Below, one piece after another: positions 54,403 through 63,428 of a DNA stretch of 64,000 nucleotides (positions are counted from its first letter, which is position 1; each line of letters begins with the position of its first letter). A program made the translations under genes and the position numbers. This DNA is from JBMNKL01 sp050952225 (lineage in GTDB: Bacteria; Bacillota; Clostridia; Acetivibrionales; DTU013). Below the pieces are notes generated by a model. That model did not search any database. It was not told where the DNA came from and was given only the letters and a program-made list of their open reading frames with translations. The DNA lies in NCBI GenBank assembly GCA_050952225.1, contig JBMNKL010000001.1:744001-808000 (forward strand), read 5' to 3'.

Positions 54403-54993
54403 ATGTCCAGGACATCCGAAATAAAGAGGAAAACGGCGGAAACCGACATCACGGTGAGACTGGCTGTCGACGGCAGCGGCAAGTCCGACGTCGATACCGG
54501 CATAGGTTTTTTTGACCATATGCTGACGCTGTTTTCAAAACATGGTTTGTTTGACCTTGAGGTCAAGGCGAACGGTGACTTGCAGGTAGATTGCCATCAC
54601 ACGGTCGAGGATGTCGGCATAGTCCTGGGGCAAGCCTTGAAGGATGCCCTTGGCCGCAAGGAAGGAATCAGGAGGTACGGAACATCGGTAATACCGATGG
54701 ATGAAACGCTGGCTTCAGTGTCTGTCGACATTGGAGGGCGCCCATACCTGGTCTGCAACATAGATTTTACAAGTGAAAGCGTAGGCGGCATGGATACCGG
54801 GCTGGTGGAGGAGTTCTTCAGGGCGCTGGCGGTAAACGCGGGCATGAACATACATATTAACGTGCACTACGGCAGCAACAACCACCATATTGTCGAGGCG
54901 GTATTTAAAGCCTTTGCCAGGGCGCTGGACGAAGCGGTCGGTATTGATTCACGTATAGACGGTGTAATGTCCACAAAAGGAACATTGGAGTGA
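54403..54993 (+). CDS. hisB: Imidazoleglycerol-phosphate dehydratase
   Basis: This is the manganese-dependent sixth enzyme of histidine synthesis. The metal motifs are GIGFFDHMLTLFSKHG, VDCHHTVEDVGI and the repeat INVHYGSNNHHIVEA. Length 196, the monofunctional form without a phosphatase domain. The ATG follows CCGGGAGGTGTATT. In most operons hisH comes next, but here hisA follows after 5 bp. Confidence 0.96.
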   Translation: MSRTSEIKRKTAETDITVRLAVDGSGKSDVDTGIGFFDHMLTLFSKHGLFDLEVKANGDLQVDCHHTVEDVGIVLGQALKDALGRKEGIRRYGTSVIPMDETLASVSVDIGGRPYLVCNIDFTSESVGGMDTGLVEEFFRALAVNAGMNIHINVHYGSNNHHIVEAVFKAFARALDEAVGIDSRIDGVMSTKGTLE

Positions 54994-54998
54994 ACAAA

Positions 54999-55714
54999 AT
55001 GGTTATCTACCCTGCAATTGATATAAAGGACGGCAAGTGCGTCAGGCTCCTGCAAGGAAAATTCGACGATGTGACGGTTTATTCCGATAACCCGGCCGAC
55101 ATGGCATTGAAATTTGTGCAGTCAGGCGCCGAATACCTGCACGTGGTTGACCTTGACGGGGCAAAGACCGGAGAACCGCAAAACATGCATACGTTATCAG
55201 CGCGATAGCTGCCAAGGCGGGAATACCTTTGCAGGCGGGCGGCGGGGTCCGCTCGATTGAGACAATGGAATTGCTCCTTGGCAAGGGTATAGAAAGGGTC
55301 ATCCTGGGGACTTCCGCGGTAAACAACCAGGATCTCGTCAGGGAAGCGGTACTGCGCTTCGGCGGCAGCCTGGCAGTGGCAGTAGACGCCAGGGACGGGA
55401 TGGTGGCTGTTGAAGGCTGGGCAAGGACCAGCCGGTTTGCGGCGGTGGATTTTGCAAAAAAAATGGAGGAGACAGGCGTAAAGGTAATCATTTATACCGA
55501 TATTTCCCGGGATGGCATGCTCAAAGGGCCGAACTTCAAGGCAATGGAGGAAATGGTTAAGGCCGTGGGAATGGAAGTGATTGCTTCCGGCGGGGTTTCA
55601 AGCGTCCGGGATGTTAAAAACCTGAAAGAGACAGGCGTGGCAGGCGCAATAATAGGCAAAGCCTTGTATACAGGCGATATAGACCTGAAAGAGGCAATTG
55701 CGGCTGCAAAATAG
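54999..55714 (+). CDS. hisA: Phosphoribosylformimino-AICAR-P isomerase, frameshifted
   Basis: HisA is a half-barrel-duplicated TIM barrel isomerase. The 5' part reads VIYPAIDIKDGKCVRLLQGK and VVDLDGAKTGEPQNMHT. One base is missing near 55194, so the frame ends at 55208, while the other frame continues as ISAIAAKAGIPLQAGGGVRSIE and runs to 55714 with YTDISRDGMLKGPN and ASGGVSSVRDV. Repaired, it is about 239 residues, full length. The break is in an essential position of an otherwise intact operon, so sequencing error and true loss are both possible. Confidence 0.88.
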
Positions 55715-55771
55715 TATTCAATCACGCTAAATAATAAGCCTTATAGAATCTAAAGTTAACGAGGTGCATGC

Positions 55772-56581
55772 ATGAGCGGTGCTAAACGTATAATTCCGTG
55801 CCTGGACGTTCTTGGAGGAAGGATTGTCAAAGGCGTTAATTTCGCTAATATCAGGGATGTGGGAGACCCGGCCGGGGCGGCTTCCTTTTATGACAAGGCC
55901 GGGGCCGACGAGCTTGTCTTTCTTGATATAACCGCGACTTCAGACGACAGAAAAATCATGATTGATGTTGTCCGCAGCGTCGCCGGGAGAGTATCTATAC
56001 CTTTTACCGTGGGCGGCGGCATAAGGACCGTCGATGACTTCAGCGAAATACTCAATGCCGGCGCGGATAAGGTTTCCGTGAATTCCGCGGCGTTGAAGAC
56101 GCCCCGGTTGATTTCGGAAGCGGCGCACCGTTTCGGCAGCCAGTGTGTTGTAGTGGCGATTGATGCAAAAAAGAGGCCGGGGGGAAGCGGCTGGGATGTT
56201 TATGCCAATGGAGGCAAGGTAAATACCGGAAGGGATGCGGTTGAATGGGCGGTGGAAGCCGAGAAGCTCGGAGCGGGAGAAATACTCCTGACGAGCATGG
56301 ACCGGGACGGAACAAAGGATGGTTATGACATAGAGCTTACCAGGTCGGTATCGGAGAGTGTGAAAATACCGGTTATAGCATCGGGCGGAGCAGGGAAACC
56401 GGAGCATTTTTACGAGGTCTTGACGGCCGGAAAAGCCGATGCCGCCCTGGCGGCGTCGCTGTTTCACTTCCGCGAATTGGAAATCCGCAGCCTGAAAGAA
56501 TACCTGAAAGGAAAAGGAATTGAAGTAAGGTATATAAGGGGAACAAGAATCGAGGGTTTGAGATATTATGAATATTCTTGA
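55772..56581 (+). CDS. hisF: Imidazole glycerol phosphate synthase, cyclase subunit
   Basis: HisF closes the imidazole ring using ammonia supplied by HisH. It shows RIIPCLDVLGGRIVKGVNF, the catalytic aspartates in CLD and TSMDRDGTKDGYD, and PVIASGGAGKPEHFYEV. Length 269, with a C-terminal extension of about 15 residues beyond the common end (GIEVRYIRGTRIEGLRYYE). Its partner hisH is not in this operon or window. The ATG follows AACGAGGTGCATGC. hisI starts inside its last codons. Confidence 0.94.
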   Translation: MSGAKRIIPCLDVLGGRIVKGVNFANIRDVGDPAGAASFYDKAGADELVFLDITATSDDRKIMIDVVRSVAGRVSIPFTVGGGIRTVDDFSEILNAGADKVSVNSAALKTPRLISEAAHRFGSQCVVVAIDAKKRPGGSGWDVYANGGKVNTGRDAVEWAVEAEKLGAGEILLTSMDRDGTKDGYDIELTRSVSESVKIPVIASGGAGKPEHFYEVLTAGKADAALAASLFHFRELEIRSLKEYLKGKGIEVRYIRGTRIEGLRYYEYS

Positions 56582-56946
56582 GATGGCGAGATTTGACGCA
56601 AATGGGCTTATACCGGCTATTGTGCAGGATACGAGGACGGACGAGGTGCTCATGCTTGCGTATATGAACGAGGAAGCCCTGAGGAAGACCGTAGAGACAG
56701 GCAAAGCACATTATTACAGCAGGAGCAGGAAGAAAGCTGTGGCTGAAGGGCGAGACTTCGGGGAACTTCCAGGAAGTAAAATCCATCGGCATCGACTGCG
56801 ACTGGGACACATTGCTGCTTAAAGTCGAGCAGACCGGCCAGGCATGCCATACCGGGCACTATTCCTGTTTCTTCACAAGGTTTGGGATAGACGCGGCGAA
56901 GGAAGGAACCGGGATAACGGCGGTTGACGGTACCGCATCTTTCTGA
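56568..56946 (+). CDS. hisI: Phosphoribosyl-AMP cyclohydrolase, frameshifted
   Basis: HisI opens the purine ring of PR-AMP. The start MNILEMARFDANGLIPAIVQ and DEVLMLAYMNEEALRKTV and HYYSRSRKK are in one frame. A surplus G at 56736 then diverts reading to a stop at 56822. The +1 frame restores KSIGIDCDWDTLLLKVEQTG and the zinc motif QACHTGHYSCFF, and stops at 56946. If one base is also missing near 56942, this frame would pass through a linker into hisE, making a HisIE fusion. Its ATG overlaps hisF by 14 bp. Confidence 0.85.
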
Positions 56947-57035
56947 AGACCTGCGGTTCCGGACCCGGTTTTAGCGACAAGCCGGAACTTTCATATGGCC
57001 CGAAAACCGCTCCGGAAGGTACGGCTGAGCCCGGC

Positions 57036-57323
57036 TTGGCTGCAGGACCGGAAGTCCTGGGAGAAGTGTTCGATGTAATAACCGACAGGCTGCTTCATCC
57101 GAAGGAGGGCTCCTATACGAATTACCTTTTTGAAAAAGGCCTGGACAAGATCCTGAAAAAAATAGGCGAAGAAGCCTGTGAAGTCATAATTGCGTCAAAG
57201 AACGGCAACCCCGGAGAAATAAGCTCCGAAATAGCCGATTTGCTTTATCATCTAATGGTGCTTCTGGCCGAAAGAGGCATGACGCTCAATGACGTGTACG
57301 AAGAATTGGCCCGAAGGAAATGA
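57036..57323 (+). CDS. hisE: Phosphoribosyl-ATP pyrophosphohydrolase
   Basis: HisE removes pyrophosphate from PR-ATP in the second step. FDVITDRLLHPKEGSYTNYL and KILKKIGEEACEVIIASKNG and SEIADLLYHLMVLLAERG cover the whole all-alpha MazG-like domain. Only weak starts exist (TTG 57036, GTG 57069), neither with a good ribosome site, which favours the view that it was the C-terminal half of a HisIE fusion now separated by frameshift. The open frame extends upstream to about 56940. Confidence 0.85.
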   Translation: MAAGPEVLGEVFDVITDRLLHPKEGSYTNYLFEKGLDKILKKIGEEACEVIIASKNGNPGEISSEIADLLYHLMVLLAERGMTLNDVYEELARRK

Positions 57324-57456
57324 AGCAAAGGGGCCGCAAAGGCAGGAAATAAGGCATAAGACCGCGGAATAGCAGGGCAGGAAGAAGCAGGGAACAGCGG
57401 GCAGTGAAACAGGAGCGCCTGCAGTAAATTGACCCTGAAAAACGGTGAAAATTGAT

Positions 57457-57503
57457 AAAATCAGAAGATGTTGCGCAATAATGCGGTTTAACCGGCTGAT
57501 TTT
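57457..57503 (+). terminator. Probable terminator of the his operon
   Basis: AAAATCAG pairs with CTGATTTT across 31 nt and a further T and A/T-rich run follow. It lies about 130 bp after hisE and just before the groE promoter. Confidence 0.55.
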
Positions 57504-57519
57504 TATCGTAAATGCATGT

Positions 57520-57548
57520 TTGATTACAAATTGGTATTATATTATATT
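57520..57548 (+). promoter_or_regulatory. Sigma-A promoter of groESL
   Basis: TTGATT (57520-57525), 17 bp, TATATT (57543-57548). The predicted start near 57555 places CIRCE at the very beginning of the transcript, the classical arrangement. Confidence 0.7.
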
Positions 57549-57558
57549 ATTAGTGTAA

Positions 57559-57585
57559 TTAGCACTCAGCAAAAGCGAGTGCTAA
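57559..57585. promoter_or_regulatory. CIRCE operator (HrcA binding site)
   Basis: Perfect consensus TTAGCACTC-N9-GAGTGCTAA. HrcA bound here represses groESL until heat shock titrates GroEL. Confidence 0.98.
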
Positions 57586-57614
57586 TAAATTGCAAATATC
57601 AAGGAGGTAGCTTT

Positions 57615-57902
57615 ATGAAAATAAAGCCTTTAGGTGAAAGAGTCGTTATTAAAATGATGGAAACCGAAGAAGTAACAAAAGGCGGTATCATATTGCCCGG
57701 AAGCGCAAAAGAAAAACCGCAGGTTGCGGAAATCGTCGCAGTAGGACCAGGCGGGTTTGACGATAAGGGCAGGGAAATCAAGATGGAAGTAAAGGTTGGA
57801 GACAAGGTACTTATCAGCAAATACGCAGGAACGGAAGTAAAAATTGATGACCAGGAATACACCATTCTGAAACAGAGTGATATCCTGGCTATTGTAGAAT
57901 AG
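57615..57902 (+). CDS. groES: Co-chaperonin GroES
   Basis: This is the ten-kilodalton lid of the GroEL folding chamber. It reads MKIKPLGERVVIKMMETEE, with the mobile loop TKGGIILPGSAKEKPQ and the end YTILKQSDILAIVE. Length 95. The ATG at 57615 follows AAGGAGGTAGCTTT. It is controlled by the CIRCE site 30 bp upstream and co-transcribed with groEL 57 bp downstream. Confidence 0.98.
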   Translation: MKIKPLGERVVIKMMETEEVTKGGIILPGSAKEKPQVAEIVAVGPGGFDDKGREIKMEVKVGDKVLISKYAGTEVKIDDQEYTILKQSDILAIVE

Positions 57903-57959
57903 TGAACCATCATGGACTCACGAATAAATATTTATTGTAAACAAGGAGGCATAAAACAC

Positions 57960-59588
57960 ATGGCTAAAGAAATAAAATTCGGAGAGGAAGCCAGGCGCGC
58001 ACTGGAAAGCGGTGTAAATAAACTTGCCGATACCGTGAAGATCACACTCGGACCCAAAGGCAGAAATGTTGTCCTGGACAAGAAGTTCGGGTCTCCTATG
58101 ATCACGAACGACGGCGTCACTATCGCCAAGGAAATTGAAGTTGAAGACAAGTTTGAAAATATGGGCGCACAGCTTGTTAAAGAAGTGGCAACCAAGACCA
58201 ACGACGTTGCAGGTGACGGTACTACTACCGCAACTCTTCTTGCCCAGGCGATTATCAGGGAAGGCCTTAAGAACGTAGCAGCCGGTGCCAACCCGATGAT
58301 CCTGAAAAGAGGACTGGCAAAGGCGGTTGATGCTGCAGTTGATGCAATTAAGGAAAACAGCAGGAAGATAAAAGGCAAGGAAGATATAGCGAGAGTTGCT
58401 GCCATATCGGCTAACGATGATGTAATAGGGAATCTTATCGCGGACGCGATGGAAAAGGTAACAAACGATGGTGTTATTACCGTGGAAGAATCCAAATCCA
58501 TGGGTACAGAGCTTGAAATCGTCGAAGGTATGCAGTTCGACAGGGGCTATATATCCGCATACATGGTAACCGATACGGAAAAGATGGAAGCAATACTTGA
58601 CGATCCGTATATACTTATTACCGATAAGAAATTAAGCAATGTACAGGATATGCTGCCCCTTCTCGAGCAGATTGCGCAAGCAGGCAAAAAGCTCATCATT
58701 ATTGCCGAGGACGTTGAAGGTGAAGCATTGACAACCATTATCGTAAACAAGCTTCGCGGTACGTTCAACTGCGTGGCTGTCAAGGCTCCGGGCTTCGGCG
58801 ACAGGAGAAAGGAAATGCTCCGCGATATCGCCATATTGACAGGCGGGGAAGTAATCTCCGACGAATTGGGATTGGATCTGAAAGAAGCAAAGATCTCGCA
58901 GCTTGGAAGGGCAAGGCAGGTTAAAGTGCAGAAAGAAAACACCATTATTGTGGACGGTGCCGGCGATCAGGATAAAATCAGGAAGAGAATCGCCTCCATC
59001 AAGGCACAGATTGAGGAAACCACATCGGATTTCGACAGGGAAAAACTCCAGGAAAGGCTTGCCAAGCTTGCCGGCGGCGTAGCCGTAATCCATGTCGGCG
59101 CTGCGACTGAAACCGAAATGAAGGAGAAGAAGCTCCGTATAGAAGACGCGCTTTCCGCGACGAAGGCTGCGGTGGAAGAAGGTATCGTTGCCGGAGGAGG
59201 TACGGCGTTTGTCAATGCTATTCCCAAAGTGGCGGAATTGCTTAAGACTACGGAAGGCGATGAAAGGACAGGCGTACAGATAATTGTAAAAGCCCTTGAA
59301 GAGCCAATCAGGCAGATTGCCGAAAATGCGGGACTTGAAGGCTCCGTTATTGTCGACAAGGTTAAGAACAGCCCTGTCGGTACCGGCTTTGATGCCCTGA
59401 AGGAAGAATACGTTGACATGATCAGCTCGGGTATAGTGGATCCTACAAAGGTGACAAGGTTTGCGCTGCAGAACGCGGCATCAATCGCGTCAATGGTCCT
59501 GACCACCGAGAGCGTCGTGGCAGACAAGCCGGAGAAGGAACCCCCGATGCCTGCAGGAGCACCAGGCGGAATGGGCGGAATGTATTAA
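57960..59588 (+). CDS. groEL: Chaperonin GroEL
   Basis: This is the 60-kDa folding chaperonin. It starts MAKEIKFGEEARRALESGVN, has the nucleotide site DGTTTATLLAQAI and ends in the GGMGGMY tail. Length 542, complete. The ATG at 57960 follows CAAGGAGGCATAAAACAC. A strong terminator follows 17 bp after the stop, ending the operon. Confidence 0.98.
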   Translation: MAKEIKFGEEARRALESGVNKLADTVKITLGPKGRNVVLDKKFGSPMITNDGVTIAKEIEVEDKFENMGAQLVKEVATKTNDVAGDGTTTATLLAQAIIREGLKNVAAGANPMILKRGLAKAVDAAVDAIKENSRKIKGKEDIARVAAISANDDVIGNLIADAMEKVTNDGVITVEESKSMGTELEIVEGMQFDRGYISAYMVTDTEKMEAILDDPYILITDKKLSNVQDMLPLLEQIAQAGKKLIIIAEDVEGEALTTIIVNKLRGTFNCVAVKAPGFGDRRKEMLRDIAILTGGEVISDELGLDLKEAKISQLGRARQVKVQKENTIIVDGAGDQDKIRKRIASIKAQIEETTSDFDREKLQERLAKLAGGVAVIHVGAATETEMKEKKLRIEDALSATKAAVEEGIVAGGGTAFVNAIPKVAELLKTTEGDERTGVQIIVKALEEPIRQIAENAGLEGSVIVDKVKNSPVGTGFDALKEEYVDMISSGIVDPTKVTRFALQNAASIASMVLTTESVVADKPEKEPPMPAGAPGGMGGMY

Positions 59589-59605
59589 GAATAAATAAAG
59601 CAAAT

Positions 59606-59637
59606 AAAAAAGGACCCGCGTATGCGGGCCTTTTTTA
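59606..59637. terminator. Terminator between groEL and the convergent deacetylase gene
   Basis: A G+C-rich hairpin (GGACCCGC-GTAT-GCGGGCC) is flanked by AAAAAA and TTTTTT, so it can act in both directions. Confidence 0.9.
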
Positions 59638-59679
59638 TTTGACGTAGTACGCCATGCAATTGGTACAGATAGGGAGGCA

Positions 59680-60789
59680 TCACGGGTCGAGGATCTGTGT
59701 GACAGTACCGAATCCATAGCCAAGCTGCCTCAGTCGGGATATAATCGCGGGCAACGCGTCCGGTGTCTGGAATGCCGCCTGGTGCATAAGTACTATTGCT
59801 CCGGGTTCGATATTGTTGACTACGCGGCTGATTATCCGGTCGACTCCAGGGTTTTGCCAGTCCAACGAGTCGATTGTCCACATTATTGTAACGTAACCCA
59901 GCGCCTCCGCGGTATTTAATACAGCCTGATTGTACTCCCCGAATGGAGGCCTGAACAGGTAAGGGCTCACACCCGTTATATTCCTGATCAGGGCATTGGT
60001 CCGGACAAGCTGGTTGCTGACTTCTGTCAAAGGAATTTGTGTCATATGGGGATGAGTAAGGCTGTGGTTTCCAATTTCATGTCCCGCCGCGGCGATGGCT
60101 CTTGCCAGGCCCGGAAAGTTCAGCGGCCATATGCCCGACAGGAAAAATGTGGCCCGTATATTGTTATCCCTTAATATTTGAAGAAGCCGTGTTGTCTGGT
60201 TGTCGCCGTAGGTAGCGTCAAAAGTGAGGGCAACCATCCTTTTTGAAGGATTTCCCCTGTATATTGCCACTGCGTTTGCGGGTATGGCGATTCTTATCGT
60301 CTGACCGGGCAACAGCCTGAGCGGGTCAAGGCCCGGATTTGAGCTGAGCACCGCTTGAACGGTGGTGCCGAACCTTAAAGCAATACGGTATATGGTATCC
60401 CCGGGCAGCACGGTATAATTAATTATCCCCGGGCTTACAGGCTGAAAGGGGTTTACGGCGTTTCGCGGAAGGACTATTATCAATCCCGGGTATATCCGTG
60501 AAGGATCGGGGATATTGTTCAACGCAAGGATGCTTTGCATGCTGACTCCAAACAGGAGCGAAATAACATAGAGCGTGTCGCCGGGCTGAACGGTGTATAC
60601 CAAGCCTCCCGGGGGCGCTCCCGGGTAATCCTCTTCTTCGACGGGCACTAACAGGACCGCGCCCGGGTAAATCAGGTTCGGATTCACAATATTGTTTGCA
60701 TTGACGATTGCACCTACTGTGCTGCCATACAGCCGGGCTATTCCCGACAGGGTATCCCCGGGCTGTACCGTGTATATCAGCTGCGGCAT
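59680..60789 (-). CDS. LysM-repeat polysaccharide deacetylase (NodB domain)
   Basis: Three LysM modules (residues about 4-49, 64-109 and 122-167, each with YTVxPGDTL..IA..G) bind peptidoglycan or chitin-like glycans. A NodB/CE4 deacetylase domain follows (about 180-365): TFDATYGD, the zinc histidines in HSLTHPHM, RPPFGEYN and the final IVLMHQ. The usual TFDDG is TFDAT, so the second metal aspartate is replaced, as in PdaB-like sporulation deacetylases. No signal peptide is present, which suggests a spore-coat or mother-cell protein rather than a secreted one; this is inference. AAGGGGG precedes the ATG. Confidence 0.85.
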   Translation of the reverse strand: MPQLIYTVQPGDTLSGIARLYGSTVGAIVNANNIVNPNLIYPGAVLLVPVEEEDYPGAPPGGLVYTVQPGDTLYVISLLFGVSMQSILALNNIPDPSRIYPGLIIVLPRNAVNPFQPVSPGIINYTVLPGDTIYRIALRFGTTVQAVLSSNPGLDPLRLLPGQTIRIAIPANAVAIYRGNPSKRMVALTFDATYGDNQTTRLLQILRDNNIRATFFLSGIWPLNFPGLARAIAAAGHEIGNHSLTHPHMTQIPLTEVSNQLVRTNALIRNITGVSPYLFRPPFGEYNQAVLNTAEALGYVTIMWTIDSLDWQNPGVDRIISRVVNNIEPGAIVLMHQAAFQTPDALPAIISRLRQLGYGFGTVTQILDP

Positions 60790-60903
60790 GGCAAAACCCC
60801 CTTGTTCGAGCCCAAAAACTTCTTATGCTTATCGGGACATTAATTATGCTTACGCAAGCCCTCCTTAAGCCCACTATATAATATTAAAACGCCATGCATT
60901 ATG

Positions 60904-62562
60904 TTACATGATGAATTTCCCGAGTGCCTTGTCAAGGCCGCTGAATGCCCTCAGCATGCCTTTGACGGCCATAACGACAAGAACCGGTATCAGGAATACC
61001 AGGTACCTGGACCTGGTTTCCCAGAAAAGGAGAAAGAAAGCAAGCCCGAGGCACATCGTTGTCATCAGCCTGAATGCCTTGTCGGAACCTTTTACGGCCG
61101 ACGAAACACATCCGGCAAATATCATGGACAGGACAACCGCCTGAACCGTCTGGGCAAATATCAAGTACAGCTTGTTTGCCCTGCCGTCGCTGAAAAGAAC
61201 AAACTTATGCAAAATGGTGCGTTTCAGCGGATTCCGCCCGAGCTTTACGGGGGCATAGTATGTTCCGTCCGTCCAGGACCACTCAATCTTTTTCAGCAGG
61301 AATGACGCATAACCGCCTGTGCCGAATTGGCCCAGCCTTTCCCTGATAACTGATATGTTGGCTTGTTTCATCATCTCCGTTGTTTTAAATGATCTTGTAT
61401 ACCTCAGGTCCGTTCCGCTGAACCCCCCGTAACCGGATGAACCGCCGCCCTCCGAGTTGATGTTGTTCATTCCCATCATAAGCCAGTGGTTGTACGGCAG
61501 CCTTATGTCACTGTGAAATATGCCGCCGTAGCCGGCGTGTTCCAGGAAGGCCTGGGCCGAATGAACCGCGGCGGCGAAAACTAAAAGCGCGGCCGCCAGG
61601 GGAACCACCCTTGAAACAGCCCTGGACAAGACACTCCTGGCATTCATAAAAAAAGTATTGTAATCTTTCCGGTTGAATAACCAGTCAACTGCAAACGCGG
61701 CGAGACCTATTGCCGCCACCCTCTTTACCAGGAAGCCGATCGCCGACAATAGTCCGGCTAATGCGCAGAAAATAATTGTTTTTATTTTGCCATGGCGGCG
61801 CAATTTGCCGGCATTTTTATCAGCTGAATGTGGCCTGGCCGTGTGTATGTATGTACATACGCATACTGTCCATATTGGAAAAGGCATCGAGAGAGTATCC
61901 GTATAGACAATGGGGATATACAGGTACAGCGGTGTAATACCCATGCAGAGCAAGGCTGCCAGTACGGCGGCTCTTTGGCCGTATAGCCTGTACGCCAGGA
62001 AACATGCCCCGGCCACTGAAACCGTGACTGAAATAATATTGAGTATGTAGGGCGCATATCGATGCCCGCCAAGGATCATTCTGAAAATGGCGATATAGAA
62101 GGCGGGATATAGATTATAGGGGTATTCCTGGAAGTATTTCCAGGCGTTTGCGTTTATTGCACGTCCGGCCGCTATGTCCTCCGAGGCGCCCATTATTGCT
62201 CCAAAATCCCATGAAGGCTTAACTTCCAGCAAATAAAAGCAAAGCCCCTGGAGCGCCGAATTTGCCGCAATGAGAAATACAACTGCCGCAATTGCTGCTT
62301 TCCTGGTCATTTTCCTGGCAAGAAACCTGTCGAAAGCCCACAAAACTGTGAACGCGGCAAGGAATGCAACGATGGCCGCCAATCCCCTGAGAGGGGTTGT
62401 CTTGCTGTCGATTGAAGGGAAAAATATCCGCACCGTGATATATCCGAAAAAGACTGATGCAGCAGAAAATATGGCCGCATTATATAATTTCTGAATAACC
62501 CCAGCCTCCCAACATGTTTGCTGACACTGCCCGGATAGCTGCCGCCGCAGTTTGTTCACCAT
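60904..62562 (-). CDS. Multispanning membrane glycosyltransferase-like protein (GT39/PMT type)
   Basis: About twelve hydrophobic helices and the periplasmic-type motif region KPSWDFGAIMGASEDIAAG place it among lipid-linked-sugar-dependent glycosyltransferases of the PMT/ArnT clan; the aspartate in WDFG corresponds to the expected catalytic acidic loop. It could glycosylate wall polymer or surface proteins. The start is uncertain: GTG at 62562 has no ribosome site, while GGGAGG lies 8 nt before an ATT codon at VIQKLYN, about 22 codons in. Length up to 552. The substrate is unknown. Confidence 0.7.
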   Translation of the reverse strand: MVNKLRRQLSGQCQQTCWEAGVIQKLYNAAIFSAASVFFGYITVRIFFPSIDSKTTPLRGLAAIVAFLAAFTVLWAFDRFLARKMTRKAAIAAVVFLIAANSALQGLCFYLLEVKPSWDFGAIMGASEDIAAGRAINANAWKYFQEYPYNLYPAFYIAIFRMILGGHRYAPYILNIISVTVSVAGACFLAYRLYGQRAAVLAALLCMGITPLYLYIPIVYTDTLSMPFPIWTVCVCTYIHTARPHSADKNAGKLRRHGKIKTIIFCALAGLLSAIGFLVKRVAAIGLAAFAVDWLFNRKDYNTFFMNARSVLSRAVSRVVPLAAALLVFAAAVHSAQAFLEHAGYGGIFHSDIRLPYNHWLMMGMNNINSEGGGSSGYGGFSGTDLRYTRSFKTTEMMKQANISVIRERLGQFGTGGYASFLLKKIEWSWTDGTYYAPVKLGRNPLKRTILHKFVLFSDGRANKLYLIFAQTVQAVVLSMIFAGCVSSAVKGSDKAFRLMTTMCLGLAFFLLFWETRSRYLVFLIPVLVVMAVKGMLRAFSGLDKALGKFIM

Positions 62563-62779
62563 TTATTATGGCTGAAATATCATAAATAATGAGGACTGAA
62601 AATTTTGTATGTTTTCTTAGAAAAGAATAAAAAAAATCATGGCAGTTTTGGTATAATTATGTTTTGACGGATAAATCAGAGTCGCCATTTGGCGGGAACA
62701 TATCGGTGGGCGGGTTTTTGAGGAAGAAAAGAAGGTTGTGGCGATAGATATTAAGGGAACCGGGGGAGCGTGACGATAA

Positions 62780-63424
62780 ATGTCGAAAATGCCTGGAGAC
62801 AGGAAAACAGGGTATTACATCAGGGATATCCTGAAGCACATGGGCGGATTCGGGCATGTTATTATTGCTTTTTTGTGCAATGTTTCTGAAGGTGTTTTCA
62901 ATACCGCACTGGCAATCCTGGGCGGGATCCTGCTGGATGCCATATACGCCTATGACAGGCCCGGTATGAATAATGACATGATCAGGTCGGTAGTTATTTC
63001 GGCGGGATTGTTTATAAGCATTTTTATAAAGGATTACTTCATCGGGGCATTTCTTGAAAACGGTCTTATGAATCTTAAACGTAAGACTATCGAGCCGCTG
63101 AACAGCGCAAGGTTGTCATGGCTTGACAGGATGCATACGGGTGAGCTTTCCTCCCGCGTAACAAATGACCTTGATTCGTTGACAGCCGCCTTGAGGCCTG
63201 TCCTGATTATCGGGATTTCATGGACTTTTGCACAGCTAATATCTCTTTGCTACCTGGCTTACGCGAACCTGAAACTGACAAGCATCATTTTCGCGCTTGT
63301 GCCTGCCATCTCGCTGCTGCAGTGGCGTCTTGGCAGGCGAATAAAACAATTCAGGATGAAGAACGGGGTACACCGGAAGATGGAAACTTCGTTTTTTCCT
63401 GGGTGTGGCCGGTCAATCATTTAG
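62780..63424 (+). pseudogene. ABC exporter fragment, N-terminal transmembrane part only
   Basis: The ATG with GGGGGAG upstream opens a frame typical of ABC exporter half-transporters. FGHVIIAFLCNVSEGVFNTA and GLFISIFIKDYFIGAF are helices 1 and 2, RLSWLDRMHTGELSSRVTND is the intracellular coupling loop, and two more helices follow to ISLLQWRLGRRIKQF. The protein then loses resemblance and stops after 215 codons, without helices 5-6 or an ATPase domain. The next reading frame belongs to another exporter's N-terminus, so a deletion has probably fused two tandem exporter genes out of frame near 63360. Confidence 0.7.
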
Positions 63425-63428
63425 TATA

